A stretch of 64,000 nucleotides of DNA from Acanthamoeba castellanii str. Neff (Eukaryota; Discosea; Longamoebia; Acanthamoebidae): the NCBI RefSeq assembly GCF_000313135.1, contig NW_004457586.1, forward strand, positions 3,756 to 67,755. The letters run 5' to 3'. A program made the position numbers and the translations under genes. The notes beneath the pieces are model-generated. The model worked only from the letters and a program-made list of their open reading frames with translations, was not told where the DNA came from and searched no databases. Numbering within the stretch: the stretch's first letter is position 1; every line of letters begins with the position of its first letter. Positions 34,685 through 48,800 of this stretch are shown piece by piece.

Positions 34685-37600
34685 CTAGTCGGAGCGGATG
34701 AGTTCCTTGATCTTCTTTACGGTGAGGTAGTAGAACGTGGCGCCCTTGGGCTCGTCATCGGGGTTAAAGTCTTGCAGTCTGTGCCGATCAAAGGTGAGCG
34801 ACGACGAGAAACGCAAACAATGCTAGTTGTGTGGTATTGACGGTAGTGCCCATTGCAAGCGTTACCTGTTGAGGGTGTCCTGAATGGCGTTCTTGGCATC
34901 ACTCTTGAGCGCCTCAATCTCAGCCTTGGAGAGGGTCACCCCGGACTCGACCTGCCAATCGACCGACCACGGTCAGATCTCCAATGCCTGGGCACGAAAT
35001 GAAGATGAACGGTGGCGTTGTGATGTGTACCTTGGACATGGGCACGGCCGCTCGGCTGGCTGCGCCCGGGGAGGGCAGCTCGAGCAAGAGCGAGGGACCG
35101 TAGGATCGGGTGTAGTGTGCAAGGTGACGCCAGACGAGGACCAGCAGATTCTCCAACATGTCTGCATTACGCACACAAGCGTCAGAGATGAGTTGCATGC
35201 GTTGTGGTTGGCAGAGATAAGCATGTTGTTGCGCGCTTGGTTGAGGGTGCGCGTTGTGGTTGGCTTGGAGGAGGACGCACAGCGGAGGGTGAGGGTCTCC
35301 TTTCGCTTGCTGAGGATCTTCTCCGAGAGACGGTTCTGAGCGAGGATCAGGCGCTGCTGGGGCGACATCTCCTCCACCATGTCACCAGCGGCGGCGAGGA
35401 TCTATAGACAAAAAACCAAAGGCGGTGTCAGAGCCTAAAGGGGGGCATTATGGCCTTACGCTGGATAGAGTACCTCGAGTATCTCCTCGGTGGCCAGGGC
35501 TGCGCTGCGCTGGTGCTTGTCCAAGGCGTTCTGGAAGTCCTCCTGGGCCTCATCGTACTGCTGGAGAACGTGCTTCAGGTACTCAAGCACCAAAGACAGC
35601 GGAGGGGCCTTCGCCTTTGCGGTGAGGCCCAGTGCCGTCTCTGCGCGTTCGGTGGGCGGAAGGTCGAGCGTATCAGCAGAGAGCAACTAAAACAGAAAAG
35701 GGCGAGAGAAGACTACGAACCACGACCGTTGGCCGACAGGTTGGGCGTGAAGAGGATCGAAGGAAGGCCCTGTGTGCCGTTGGCTGCCGCAGCATCGCAG
35801 AGAATGCGGCAATAGGCAATCACGTTTCGGTTGATTTCATGCACCAGAGGGACTGACGCGCGACGAGGTTCCTCCATCTGGTGGGAAGAAGTACAAGAGT
35901 CTTAGACGCTACGAGTCCATCAATACTACTGCATTGAAAAAAGAATGTGAGAAGTACCTGGTACGAGAAACGGCCCTGGTTCCAGCTAATCTCGCGGCTG
36001 GTGAGCGTCACGAAGAGGTTGAGCAGCGCGTGGTGGAAGCGCATGGCGTTTTGCTGTAGCTTCTGCACCAGGAGGCTCTGCGCGTTCGCCACCAAGTGGT
36101 AGAACATCTCCGTAACAAGTCGGATCTGCCGGGAGCACGACCGTTTTTCAGCCACCACTGTCAAGTAGCGAAGGAAACAGAGGGAGAGATTCAATCCTAC
36201 CTCGTTGAGGACCAGCGGCTTGTTGACAGCGGTGTCCTTCAAGATCGCGGCCAACAGATCCGCATGGGCGGACACAAAATCGAGGACCTAAAAAGGCGAT
36301 CTGGTGAGCACCTCGGGCTGACCAAGCCATCACTGGCAGCAATTGAGATGTACCTTTCCGGCAACGGCAAGGTTCTGAGGCAGGGCCACGAGGAGCGACA
36401 CCACGATTCGGAGGATCGATTCGAGGAAGTTATGGTATCTCTCGCTCAAGCCAGGCGCCCAGTTGTTCTCTTCGTCTGTAAAAAGTGCGTGAAACGAAAG
36501 TTAATGAGAGCATGCGACAGCAACAGCAGCCATAGGACAATTAAGTACCCTGAAGAGTCGCGTAGTCGGGCCTCTGGTCGATCCACCTGCACTCGGTGAG
36601 TCGCTGGAGGATGCCGTTCTCGAGCAGGAGCTGAGCGCCGGCCGGCGTTTGCACCATCCGCAGCAGCATGGACAGCTCAGAGTCAAACACAATCGCCTCT
36701 CGGAGGGCAGCTGCACACACGCCCATATGACGTCAGAAAACCCCTGTACGACGCATTGCTTGCTAGAGGTAATAGGTGTACCATCATCGGCGGAGAAGAT
36801 GAATGACATGGTGTCTTGTTCCTGGTTGAACGCATCCAGGCAGTGGCGGATAAAGCCCTTTTGCGAGAGGTGGGCCAGGCGCTTGTTGTTGTGATCGTCA
36901 CCAATCAAAACGTCCAACAGCGAGAAGGCCAGCGACCTGACGTTGACACCGAGGGTAAATATAAAATCGGGGAGCTGGGGAGGTTCCGAGAGCGCTGATT
37001 ATGCGGTACCTCCACAGGTTCAGCGAATGCGCGGCGTCGCTGGCGATGGTCTCGATCAGACGAACACCGGCGCTCTCCAGGATAGCAAAATTACGCTTGT
37101 CCAACTCTTGTTGCCCCTCGAGCTGCTCCGAATACGATTGGACCTACAGTGCACAGCGAGTTAGCGGAGAGCGAGCTGCAAAGCAAAAGTTCGTGACGTG
37201 CAGGTTTACGAACCATGGAGTTGTCGTGGGCCACCAGGGACTGGGGAGGAGGACGGGTGAACTGCAGGTAGTTGAGGAGCGCGCCATATATGTTCCCGCG
37301 AAGCAGGACGGAGCTGTCCCTTCGCAGGGCTGCCTTCACCAGGCCCTGCAAAATCTCCTGCAGGTGCTCCGTCGGCAAGTACCGGCGTCGATCTGATTGA
37401 AGGCACAGCAACAGTCAGCGTGTTTTTCTTAGGGACCGAAAAGCACGCTTCCATCTTACCCTCGGGGCTGGCGCCCCTGTGCTGCTCGCGAAGCTTGGTC
37501 AGCGCAAAGACCACGACCAGGGACATCTTCTCCGCCACCTGGTTGAGGGAAAACGTTTGCATTGCTGTTTGTTGTAAATAACGAAAGAGTGCGAGAAGGG

Positions 37601-40600
37601 GCATACCGCAAGCCGGCAGTCCTTTTCGTTGGCCAACTTGGTGAGTAGGATATCCAAAAGGTCGTAGAGCACGTCTTCGCCGGCGATTTGCCTGATGGAG
37701 AGGAGTAAGATTTGCATCGGCCGTCAGTAAGCGAGGCAACACAGCATTCAAAAACTGTGGATGGTGGATCACCTGATGGACTCGTAGCACCGGGCCAAAG
37801 AGACTTCGGTGAGCTGCCGCCAGGCTTCGAAGTACTTGAGCAGAGACACGAGCCTGTCACTGAAGGCGTTCAAGTCGACTACCTCCCGTAGAATGCGCTC
37901 CGCCTGTGTTTAAGGGCTCGGTGAGAACGACACAGAGGTAATTACTCTTGGGACTTCGAGTACGACAGTTGAGCCGAACGAACCTCAAGAGCAAGTTGGT
38001 CGCTTTGAATTGCGTATTCCGCTTCGCGCTGCCTCTTCTGCATGAGCTGTGGGTGGAGGTAAAAGGGTGTCGTAAGCAGGGATTACTACAATTTGAAGAG
38101 GAGGAACATACCAGAATCTGATTGACTGAATCGATGTCGTAGTATTCGGTGTTGTATTCATAGGGTCGTCGGCACTCTGCCTCGATCTTTGTGACGTCAA
38201 AGAGCGACGAGGCGAGCTTCTTCGGCTGCTCCAGGGTCAAGTCAAGTGCTGTTGCCACCGGGGGGGGAAGGTGAGAGGCGTTACATAGCGAGCACGGGCT
38301 GAAGGGGTAGATCATACAAGACATGAGCGCGAGAATCTTGCGCGAATCTGCTTCTTGGTCCATGGAGAATGGCTCATCAATCTCTTCGTCGTCGACTCCT
38401 GGAGGGAGCAAAGCGAAATGAATAAACGAACATGCACCACATCAAGTGCCGGTGGCCAAGAGCGACGTACCTCCCTGCAGGCTCTGCGGGGTGGCGTAGA
38501 GGATGGTCAGCAGGCGGTGCGTGTTCATGCGATTGCGCCCGCTGCTCACGTGCAGTTCGAGTGCCACGGTCTGTTCCGCCAAGTGGGAAGTTAGCGGGTT
38601 GTCATTTGAGCATCAATCGGCATTGGCGATCTAGGCACGTGGGTCCTTTGTGCGTACCTTAAGGAGCCAGGAGCGTTGCTTGAGCTCAGAACGGTAGATT
38701 GTGGCGTCCTTGCTGAATCGAGTTGCCAGCATCCTCAGCTGCTCGTAGAAGAAGTCTGTGGACGGAGGGCGGGACTGAGTCAAAGTGGACAGGAGGGGCA
38801 AGCGTTCTGTTCTGTCTGTACCTTGCTCTCTGTTGTTCAAGAACCGGAAGATGGGACGATGGGTCCTTCTGTTGGCGCACAGCTCGTAGATGAGGCGATA
38901 GCAGTCCTCGCACAGGCCAGGGTAGAGCTGGGCAAAGTCTCTGTCCCTTAGTTGTTCCAGGATGACATGCAGCACCGTACGGCCAGATCTAAAGTGAAGA
39001 CACATAAGAAGATGAGCGTCGGTGCTAGTGCCCATAATGGGGCCGTGTAATGGCTGTGAATGGACGGTCAACGTACTTGTTGAGGTCGGTCTGCTCGAGA
39101 GGCATCTGTGGATCGAAGCCCAGAAGGAAGTGCGTCATGTTCACCGGAGGAGAGTTCAAATTCTCCAGAAGCAACGTGAGAATGGCCTTCTTGATCTTGA
39201 CGCTGAAGCAACCGCGCTTGATGACGGGATCCAGGTCTTTCGGAATCTCCTGATCGGCTGTGAGAAAGTGGAAGTGGCAGAGGTCAGCTGATGGACCAAG
39301 ACAACACCATGGTAAGCGGAGAAGCCTTACCTTCCTGTTCGCTCACTTCTTCCTGGCTCTCTAGGCGTTCGACGTAGCCATCCATGATGTCCTGGGCGAT
39401 CAGATCAAAGGAAGGGACCAGCTTGCCGCTCCTCTTGCTCAGCATTCGAATGATGTTCACCGAGAAGTAGGGCAACTAGAAGAAATACAGTGAGTGGCGG
39501 GTAAGCAAAGTTTCACGACCGCAAGAGCAGCGTACCTTGAGGTTGCGGTCGTAGCTTACACAGCGGGCGATGCTCACCGCATAGTCGTTGACCAGGGCTT
39601 CCGTGAGAGGAGTCAGCTGTACCCTCTGGTGGGGAGGGAGCAGGGTCGTAGCCGCGCGGTAGGCCTGAACGAATTGCTCTTCCACCACGAGCATCCGGTT
39701 GAGCAGCTGCAATTCGTACAACCATGCAATGTTAGATACCATAACAGAAGAAGCAGAGGAAGAGCTTAGCGGGACATACCTTGAGGCTAAGAATCATGGC
39801 ACGCTCGATGTAATCAAATTCCTCGCTGCTCTCCGCATCGGACAACAACTTGCCAGCCGCCGTTTGGATAATCGAGAGCACCTACGCAAGAATAAGAACG
39901 TTAGCAGAGGGCTCAATAGAACCGACCATGCACCGCGGAGTACCTTGCGAAGCGGTTCGACTCTTCCACCGAGGAAGCTTTGCAGCAGGAGGAAACCAGA
40001 AGGCAGCTGAAGCGCCTTGGGTGAGGCAGCGTTGTCCTCCATGATTTGGAGCTCATCCGGTTCGTATGTGTTCGCCAACTGGAGAGAGACATTTGTCAGT
40101 AATCAGACTCTCCAGAGGGAGACAGCTACAAGCTGAAAGGATGAGAGCGCACCTCGTGGAAGATCTTGAGAGCGGCGTTGGCAACCTTCCACTTCTCATT
40201 TGGCCGCATGTAGCCCTGCAAACGTCGAACAAAGCATAAAAAGTTGGCCCAAAGTGCTGCGTCGACAGCGCAGGGGGATTGCGGGTACCCTGGAGTCAAA
40301 GCGGAGGAAGACGTTCTCGAGGATGAAAGCAAGGTAGGGACCGAATCCCCGGCCTCCACTGTGCCTCGGGGCGAGAGCAACCAACGGACAGTTCCTTATG
40401 ACCTATGCGCCGAGAGAGAGAGGTCGGCTACTATTCGTACAGACTACAGGGAGAAGGCCAACGTACCATTTGTAGCATCTTCATGAAGGCGATGATCTCG
40501 GGGTACTCTTGGACGCTGGACTCAGCTCCCTCCAGCTCATTTCGGATGTCTTCTCCCTGCGCGTCGCCTGCAGTGCTCAGGATTCTTCTGGCCTCCAGAT

Positions 40601-43600
40601 GGCGCCACACCTGTGATGTTCATCAAGTTAGTTGCGGGATGGACTCGTCCTGGAGGAGGGAAACGCGCACCATCTCAGCACCATTCGGTGAAGCCGCGAA
40701 CGCAGCGAGCGTGCTGTAGATCTTGGCCTTGAGAGTGTGCGGAATGGGGCAAATCACAAGATTGAAGAGATTCTCGATGACGTTCCACTGCGCGTGCTCC
40801 ACCATGCTCATGCGGGCTGTTTCGCTGCAAATAGCCACCTGGAAAACAATACCTTGAGCATATACGCCATTCCTCCTTTCAATACACACAATCTGCACTT
40901 TGCAGGCGTGTACCTGTTTTGTCAGGTTGAGGATGGCGACGAGGCCGTTTTCATCATCAACGCTCAACATCTTGACCGTCGCTCCGCGGATGTTCTGCAT
41001 CGAGCGCTACAGAAACAGAAGCACCACTTGGCTTAATGACAATGTTGTCGTAACGACTAAGAGATTCTCACGTACATGATAGTCTTCGGCATAATTACCC
41101 AGGACCCTGAAGAAATGGTCCCAGCTAACGATTTGAGGTGCAGCTGCAGCGAGGTTGGTGAACGTCTGGAAGAGAAATAGGATCTAAGATTACTAACATT
41201 TATGGAACAAGCGAGAAGGAGTCAATACCTGCGTGGCAGGTCTGGCGCCAGAGGACAGGGCGGCAAGCATGTTGATGTAGTGGACAAAGTACTGGGGATT
41301 CATCGCGTCGGCAGCGAAACGAACGAAATGAGCAAGAGACCTACGCAACGGATAACCGAACACAATGGACTTGGTGTGAGTTAAGAGGCAATCACTGCTG
41401 GCCGAAAGACTAGCGCACCGCGTGTCGTAGGAGCAATCCCAGAACTTCAGGCAGAGGGCCTCTCTTCCCTGTGAGCAAGAGTTAAGCCATGAGTAGGCGG
41501 CCTTCACAAGGCTATGCCAAATGAACAAATCCACGTTGATCAAATGAGCACCTTGTAGAGCGCTGCGCAAAAGCGCATCAGATCCTCAAAGTCGGGCCGA
41601 ATGGATCCTGGTACGCAGAGTCAGAAGATGCATCGGCCAACATGGAGTCAGACGCATGTCTGGCCAACGACCAGCAACGTACCTGCTTGTCTGTTGAGCA
41701 GTCGGTTGCGAAGCAGAATTTCCTCCTTTTCGCGCATGGTCTCGATCTGCAAACGATGAGGATGCGATTCGTCACTGAGGTTGTGGTTGTAACTGAGTCC
41801 AAAGGAACGAGAATACGAACCCTTTCTAGCAAATTGGAGAGGACGCTCACAAGCATGGTATGAATGACCTGGACCATGTAGGTTTCCTCCATATCACTCT
41901 TAAAGTGCCTGTGCTGCAGGATGCCTACAAAGAAGTTGAAGCTCCCCTGATGACCAGCAAAAATGAGTACCAGTGAACATCAAATGATTAGTTGCGTTGC
42001 AGCTCACCTGACGTTTGGCCTTTCGCCATGCCTCGCTCACCCTTCGTTTGTTGGCCACATCGGACTCGCCGTGTTTCTGTACAAAATGGTGTGTGAGCCC
42101 CCACTTGCAAGAGGATACGAAACTGAGGTCGGCTTACCCGTATGAAAACGGTCAGGAACCATGCCCAGGCGAGCGCGACGGCAGCCTGCGCGCCGGCTGC
42201 ACAAAAAAACACGACCAGACCGTAGTCAGCAACCATGCATGTTGCGGGAGGACGTGAGTGAGGTTCCACACCGTTAGCCCAAGGCTGAGCGATCTCCTGG
42301 TTGATTTCATCGATGCCTCGAGGGCTCTTCTCGAGGGCCGACAGTCTCGCTCCGCCCGGGCTCACGTGGAGATCAGTTTCATCTCCAGCAAGGCGATCCA
42401 GATTCAGACAGTTGATGATGATGACCAAAACCTTGTACATCATCTGCAAAGGCGAAATAGCATGAGTGGAAACGAAAGCAATAACAGAAGGAGAAGGGCA
42501 ACGAACGGAGAAGATGTCAAGATCGGTCGTTGCACGCTTGAAGGCTTCGCTGATCTTCTTGAAGAGCTGCAGCAATTCCAGAAGCTGCTTTGGTGTGGCC
42601 TCCGTCTGAAGGTAAAGAGTAAAGAAAACATAACAACAACATAAGCAACCACGCGCTTTACAGTATATTGTTGCAGTGGTGCGCAGTACGCTTACCTGGT
42701 AGAAAATGGCCAACAGAATGCTGACCATGAGCGTGCACTCCTTCGTTTTGTTCTGCCTGATTAGGACAGCTCTCTCGTGAGGGATGTCTCTGGGCGTGTC
42801 ATCCCCCTGCAAGTGGGGCAGGTTCTTCTGCACGTGGAGAAAGTAGTAGGTCAGCAATGCATGACACACTTGCTATCGTAGTGGAATGTGTGAAGAGAAA
42901 GGGACCTGTATAAGAGCGATGAGGTTGGACGGGAGTCCTTTCTCAAGAAGCTCTTCAGTGATCGCGACGATTTCCGAATGCACCTCAGCGTCGAAGCGAC
43001 TCAAGCGCCCCTGAGCACGATAGAGGTGAGATCAACGCGTGGCACAAGAGGAGGGAAGTGAAGGAGTACCTTGAAGAGCAGTAGCAAGTCTTGGAGCGCA
43101 TACTCCCTCAAGCCAAAGTAGATGCTAATGGCAGTGGTGAGCAGTTCGTCAGGCGGCACCGCTTGGCCCGGATACTGAAGAGAGTACAGAGAGCTTGTAA
43201 GGGAACTGCAGCGAGAATGGGACAGCGAAAAGGGAGGCAACCTGCGCGTAGGTCGAGCGAAGGAGACCGAAGCACTCATACTCGTTGATATTCAATTCAT
43301 CGCTGAGCTTGAGGATCTGTACAGGCGAAATTAACGTTGGCGAGGAGCAGCAGAGCGAGCATGCAAAGAATGGAAGATCGGAACGCACCACTTCAGTATC
43401 GGACTTATTGAGGGTCAGCCGTTCCCCCTCGATGACGACCTCGTTATTTGTAGTGAGGTTATGTCGGTGTGCGGCGTTCTTGCCCTGCACCACAAATCAA
43501 ATTAAAATTGAACAAAGTAAATTACATGGATTGCCCGCGGCAACTCTTACTTACCCCTCCATAGCCCGTGGATGGATCTAGCAGCTCCTCCTTCGTGCTG

Positions 43601-43710
43601 AGCAAAGCGTTGTGCAGCTCTCGCACCTCGCTGCGCGTGACCCTTCGATTGGCTTCCACGCGGGTAAGCACGCTGAAGATCAACTCTAAAGGTGGCGTGC
43701 GTTTCTCCAT
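34685..43710 (-). CDS. NUP205: Nucleoporin NUP205/Nup192 (inner-ring scaffold)
   Basis: Alpha-solenoid scaffold of the nuclear pore inner ring. The gene runs from the ATG at 43710 (MEKRTPPLELIFSVLTRVEA) to a TAG at 34685-34687 (TVKKIKELIRSD), split into well over 30 short exons by introns of about 60-110 bases. The first exon ends in STGYGG at a GT donor. Next come text such as LTLNKSDTEV, LNINEYECFGLLRSTY, VLIRQNKTKECTLMVSILL and GREALCLKFWD. The C-terminal part includes LVLEYLKHVLQQYDEAQEDF, MSPQQRLILAQNRLSEKIL and MLENLLVLVWRHLAHYTRSY. Estimated length is close to 2000 residues, like animal NUP205. Individual exon borders were not all resolved. Confidence 0.88.
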
Positions 43711-43882
43711 GAACGATGCACACGCTCAATAGCCGTCCAAAAGCGCGGAATCGGAGCCGGGGCTGAATGGGAAAGATTAATGGCACAGAGACTCAAAAAT
43801 GGCGCCAAAGGAAGCGGGAAAAAATAAGGAAAAGATCTTTCTTCAACTGCATCTCGTGCGGGCCATGTGAGGTGCGGCAGGT
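43711..43882. promoter_or_regulatory. Divergent promoter between NUP205 and FEX
   Basis: About 170 bases separate the NUP205 start (minus) from the first possible FEX ATG (plus). The stretch must hold both promoters. No known motif was recognised beyond a palindrome-like TTAATGGCACAGAG/GGCGCC patch. Confidence 0.4.
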
Positions 43883-45819
43883 TTGTTGATGGACTATTAC
43901 CATTACATTATGTCAAATCAGTGGCCACCATTCCGTTCTGATATCCACAATCGACGTTCCTCGTCGGCACCTTGTCTCACCATGGCCCACACTTCCTCGC
44001 GATCCTCCTCCCCTGACCCTCCCCAGCCCTCTTTGCCTCCATCTTCTTCCCCATCTGGATCTTTCCGCTCTATCAAGCCTCTGCCGCCACTCGGTGAGAC
44101 TATGCGGATCGTTCCCTTTGTGAGCCTGTGCGCGATGGTTGGGGTGCTTACGCGCATCGGCCTGGACGAGCTGTTCGGACCTAACGTGCTGGGCGTCACC
44201 TCGACCGAGAGCGTCACCTTCCCCGACTGGTTCCCCAACGCGTGGGGTAGCTTCGTCATGGGCTTCTTCGTGCCCATGCGCCAGTCGCCATTCTTTGCCA
44301 GGTGCGTTCTTCTTTCTTGCAAGAACGAAGCGAAGGAATGCGGAGATGGCTGTTTGTTGTGCTCACTACACCTCTTTACGTATGGTTGGCCAGGCGCTCA
44401 TGGCTGTACGTGGGACTGACCACCGGCTACTGTGGATGCACCACGACATTCTCCTCGTGGAACCAAGATGCCGCAGCGTTCGTCGTTAGTTCGGCAGATG
44501 TGCGTCTCTCCACCCTGTCCTTCTGTATGGGTCAAGCTGATTACTTAACGATCACCCACACGCATGTGCAGGTTGTAACCTACCTCCTCATTCTTTTTGA
44601 AGGCATCACTGCCCCCTTGGTCGGCTTCATCATGGGTACCTACACTTCTCTAGAACGTGAAACCCTTCTCGCCCTTATCTTGTTGCGGCGTACAGGCAGA
44701 CATGCGAACGAGTTCTTGATGCTCGTGATAGCGAAAGCGAAGACATGGACCAAGCGACGACGAAAAGAGGGCACCTCCCGAGCACTCGAAGCTGGAGGAG
44801 GTGGCGGTCCATCCAGTACGCGAAAAGGTAACCCAGCGGTGGTTGCTGGCGAGGTGGAGGTGCACGACGTTGCGGAAGCGAGCGGTGAAGAGTCAACAAA
44901 GGGCAAGGAGCGGATGGACGACGAAGAGGGTACCCAGCCACCGGAGAACCCGCCTGCTGGCGATGAGGAACACATGCGGCAACAGCAGGAAAAGCGACCA
45001 GCGGCCACCCACTGGAAGGTCACCCGTGCCGACTTGCTGTACTGCCTCCTGCTCTCATCCAGCGTAGCGCTTCTCTGCTTGCTGTGGCTCCTTCTGGAAG
45101 AGTACGGCGGTGTAACCAAGCGCTACATCTGGATAGCCTGCCTCTTTGCCCCCTGTGGTACGCCTGCACCCCTCTCCGACGCGATCACAATGGCCCCAAG
45201 CTCTAGAAGCAGTACTGACGTATGCGAGGCCTGCTCAGGAGCCATGCTTCGCTACGTGCTGTCGCGCTACAACGCCTGGCGGCGGTGCGTTCGCTTCCCG
45301 TTCTTCACCTTCCTCGTCAATATCGTGGGCTCCATCGCCCTCGCCCTGGTCGTCATCAGCGTCGATCTCCGTGGCTACGATATCGATCACGAGCTTCCTG
45401 GCTACACTCTTCACGGGTTTCAGGTCGGCTTCTTGGGTACGCGCGCGGCCTGCCATCACACACGTTATAACTCCCGCTCACACACATTCTTGTACCCCGC
45501 AGGCTCGTTGACGACCGTATCCACGTTCATTGGCGAGCTGTATGCCCTCCCATCAGTGCCCTATGCCTACATCTACGCCGTCGCATCTCTGGGCACAGCG
45601 CAGGCCGCCCTCACCTCATCAACGGCCTTCACCAGTGGACAGCATGACCGGTGTGGTGTCGGCAATAAAACAAAAGATCTCGATTTGCCTAACCCGCAAA
45701 TTTCTCAAAGCTCATCTTCATCAGCGAATAGAAGAGATGCCGAGAGTTCATATCAAAGAAAAAAAGCGAAAGAGAGGTACGACTGCTGCAGCGGCACCCA
45801 AGGATTTTACGGTACGTGA
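43883..45819 (+). CDS. FEX: FEX/CrcB-type fluoride exporter with two fused domains
   Basis: Plasma-membrane fluoride channel of the eukaryotic FEX type, two CrcB-like four-helix halves in one chain. Exons are 43883-44301 (an alternative ATG at 43982 is plausible), 44394-44484, 44572-44635, 44696-45157, 45239-45436 and 45503 onward. Half one has MVGVLTRIGLDELFG, FPNAWGSFVMGFF and the Phe box GYCGCTTTFSSWN. Half two has CGAMLRYVLSRYN, TFLVNIVGSIALALV and GFLGSLTTVSTF, with the first Phe of the usual TTFSTF changed to Val. A soluble Glu/Arg-rich loop of about 110 residues separates the halves. The frame closes at 45819, past the start of the next gene, so the true 3' end may be earlier or spliced. 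Confidence 0.9.
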
Positions 45820-48800
45820 TCGAGCTGGATTATCCGGAGCTGATTTAATCTTTTCAATTTCATCTTTGCTGCTTAGCGATTGCATCGTGCCTGCCCCTAA
45901 CACGAGCGATGGTTCATCCGATTCCAATTGCAGAAAAAGAAAGCCAAGCTGGGCAAGAAGGCGAAGCCCTCGGGGAACCAGACCGTCACTGACTTTCGAG
46001 CTCGGTCGATCGTTCTTCCGGAGCAGAGCCTTCTCCAGGACAAGGTACCTCGTTGCCTCCCTCTACTTGTGCCCTCGTGCGGTCGTACTCTAACCTTGCT
46101 GCACCACAGGGCACGGTGGTGAACAAGCGCAACCTCTCCCTGCAAGACCTCTTGTCCCAATGCGCTCACTACAACGCCAACGTCCGCAAAGGTAAACCTT
46201 ACCGAACGAACGCGAATGCGTTCTTCCATATGCCCCACGTCTTGCATGTCTGATCGTCTGTTGTTCAATTGTGGCCACACAGAGGCCGTGCTCGGCATGA
46301 AGGACCTCTTTTCTCTACACCCGCAAAGCCTGGGGTCATCATTGGCTCGGCTATTTGACAAGGTGTTCGACCTGATCAGCGACGAGGACCTCTACGTGCG
46401 GCAGGCTATTCGCACCCTCTTTGAGTTCCTTTTGCCTCTCATTCCAGCGGTACGACTCTTCTCTTGATAGCTACTCTCTGAGAGAGCTGAAAGACACTGA
46501 TTCGATACTCTCTCCAGCGCTTGATGCAGCCATACATGAAGTTGTTCGTCATTTACCTCACCAACGGGTACCGCTCTCTACTTTGCGCTACTATTCAGTG
46601 GTTCGGGCTGACGTTTGCCACCGTAAAACTGACACACCTTCTTTTACCTCCTTGCAGCATGACCAACATCAACCTTGACGTACGTCTGTCAGCGCTTGAG
46701 CTAATTAAGCTGGTCATTGTCCACTTGCCCGAGTTTCTGCCTACCTTCTACATCGAGGTATGTACTTGGCCAGTGCACGATCAGCCGTTTGACTGTCCCG
46801 ACCCTCCCTAATAATGCTGGCCTTCTTCTTCGTGCAGCTGTTGCCCAACTTTCTGGATCTTCTTGCCTCGGTGGGCTTCGGCACACGAAGCAGCACACTG
46901 CCCAGGGACACCTCCAAGAAGACCGGCTTTCAGAAGCACTTGCCCATATTGAAGAGGTACACGAGAGCCCTCTCATCTGGCGCTCAAGTCAGGGCACAAT
47001 ACTCACTCACCATGGTATATGGGCAGCCTTTACCATCTGCTCAAGTCAGTCCACGCGTACAAGACTGCGCAGGCGTCGGAACAGCAGTCCTCCACCTCCA
47101 CCTCGGCCAGTTCCACGTCCGCCTTCTCTTGGGATTGGACCGAGTACAAGAGGCGATGGCCACAGGCTGTACCCATCTCCGCCTTGGTCTTCCTTTTTCT
47201 GTGGACCTCGTTTCTAATAAGTACTTTCTCTATGCAGCACGCTCGCTTCTTTATGACGAAGGGCGCCACTGGGAGCAACGTTGAGTCCATGATCGACCAG
47301 AATTCGCCTGTCTTGATCTCAGGTTTGCCCTCCGTGGTTGCGAGGTTGTGGATATGAAATTACGGTGTGGAGTGGTGGGAACTGATCATGACGCGGCGTG
47401 CAGAGAGTGCGGTGTTGACAGACTTTTCTAAGAAGATCATCCCTTCCCTGCTCAAGCGGTGGCTCGAGTGCTCGCCTTCTGATCCCTTCACCTCTACGGC
47501 CAACCTGGAATGGTACACTATGCACGACGCGACGCGACGCGACACGACACGACACGCACACGACACGCACACGACACGATCACAGTCCTAACGCAATGTG
47601 TCACATACACCAGCATGGCTCTTGTGCTCGACATCATCCACATGCTCTTCATACTCAACGACAAGGCCAACAAACGTAAGGAGGGCGAGCACGCGGCAGC
47701 GAGTCAGACCTCCGTCGTCTTCGGCAGCTTCCTGGCTGATTTCAAGAAATACCTCATGCCCCACTTCCCCATCAGCGAACCCATCAGCAAGTCGGTCGAG
47801 GTGATTGCCCTTTCCTTTGCTCCAATGCCTCCAACCATATCCAACACTAACGCTCTTGGCGATTGCAGGACAAGAAATCGAAGGAGGGCGCAAACATGCG
47901 ATTGACGGTCAGTCGCCTCAACTGCACGCTCTGTGCGGTCATGGCCCACTTCGTCGAGCCCAAAGCTATCGAGGAAATAGAGATGGAGCTGGAGGCCGAG
48001 AAGAGGTGACGGTTACCCACTTTGCGCTGCCTGTTCTCAGCTTTTGGAGCACTCGCTGACTTGCAGTCTTACGCGACGCTGCAGTCGGCCGGCTCCACCG
48101 ACTGCTGCGCCGCTGCCGGCCTTCTTGCAGAAGAGGGACGACAAGGCGCGGGACCCGGACGACGACGTGATGAAGACTCTCCATGAATCGAACCGGCCAG
48201 ACAAGTGGATGACCGCGCTCTATCGGCACATTGTCAAGAAGCTGAAGGACAAGGAGACCGCCGGCAACAAGGTGGGACAGCTTTTCGCCTCTCGGCTTGA
48301 TGGGTGGTGTCAGTGCACTGAAGCTTCTGACAATTCTTCTTATTCTTCTTATTCTTCTTAATCTCTAGGGCATGGTGCAAGAGGTGTCGCTGCTCCTTCC
48401 AGTTGTACAGAAGCTCCTGCCGGCGCTGTCTCCTCCTTTGCAGACGCAACTCATGGAGGTACGGAACATTCTCGGTTTTACGATTATGGCTGTGCGTGCG
48501 CACCTCTCAACACATGCTTGCGATGGTTGGACAGGCGTTCCATTCGTTCTACCTGGCTTGCCACATCATGTCGCAAGCAAAGCGCAAGTGCATCAAGTGG
48601 ATCGTGGTGCTGCTCACCACGCCCGCGCATACCCGTGGCGGGTGGTCGCCCGACTCGACCATGACCCAGCAGTGGATTCTCTCCTTCCCGCAGATCCTGT
48701 GGAAGCTCCAGGACAAGAACACCACCACGACTCAGGTATTTACTACCCTGTGCACGTCAACTTGACCGCCAACAGAATGCTGACGCCACACCCCGACAGC

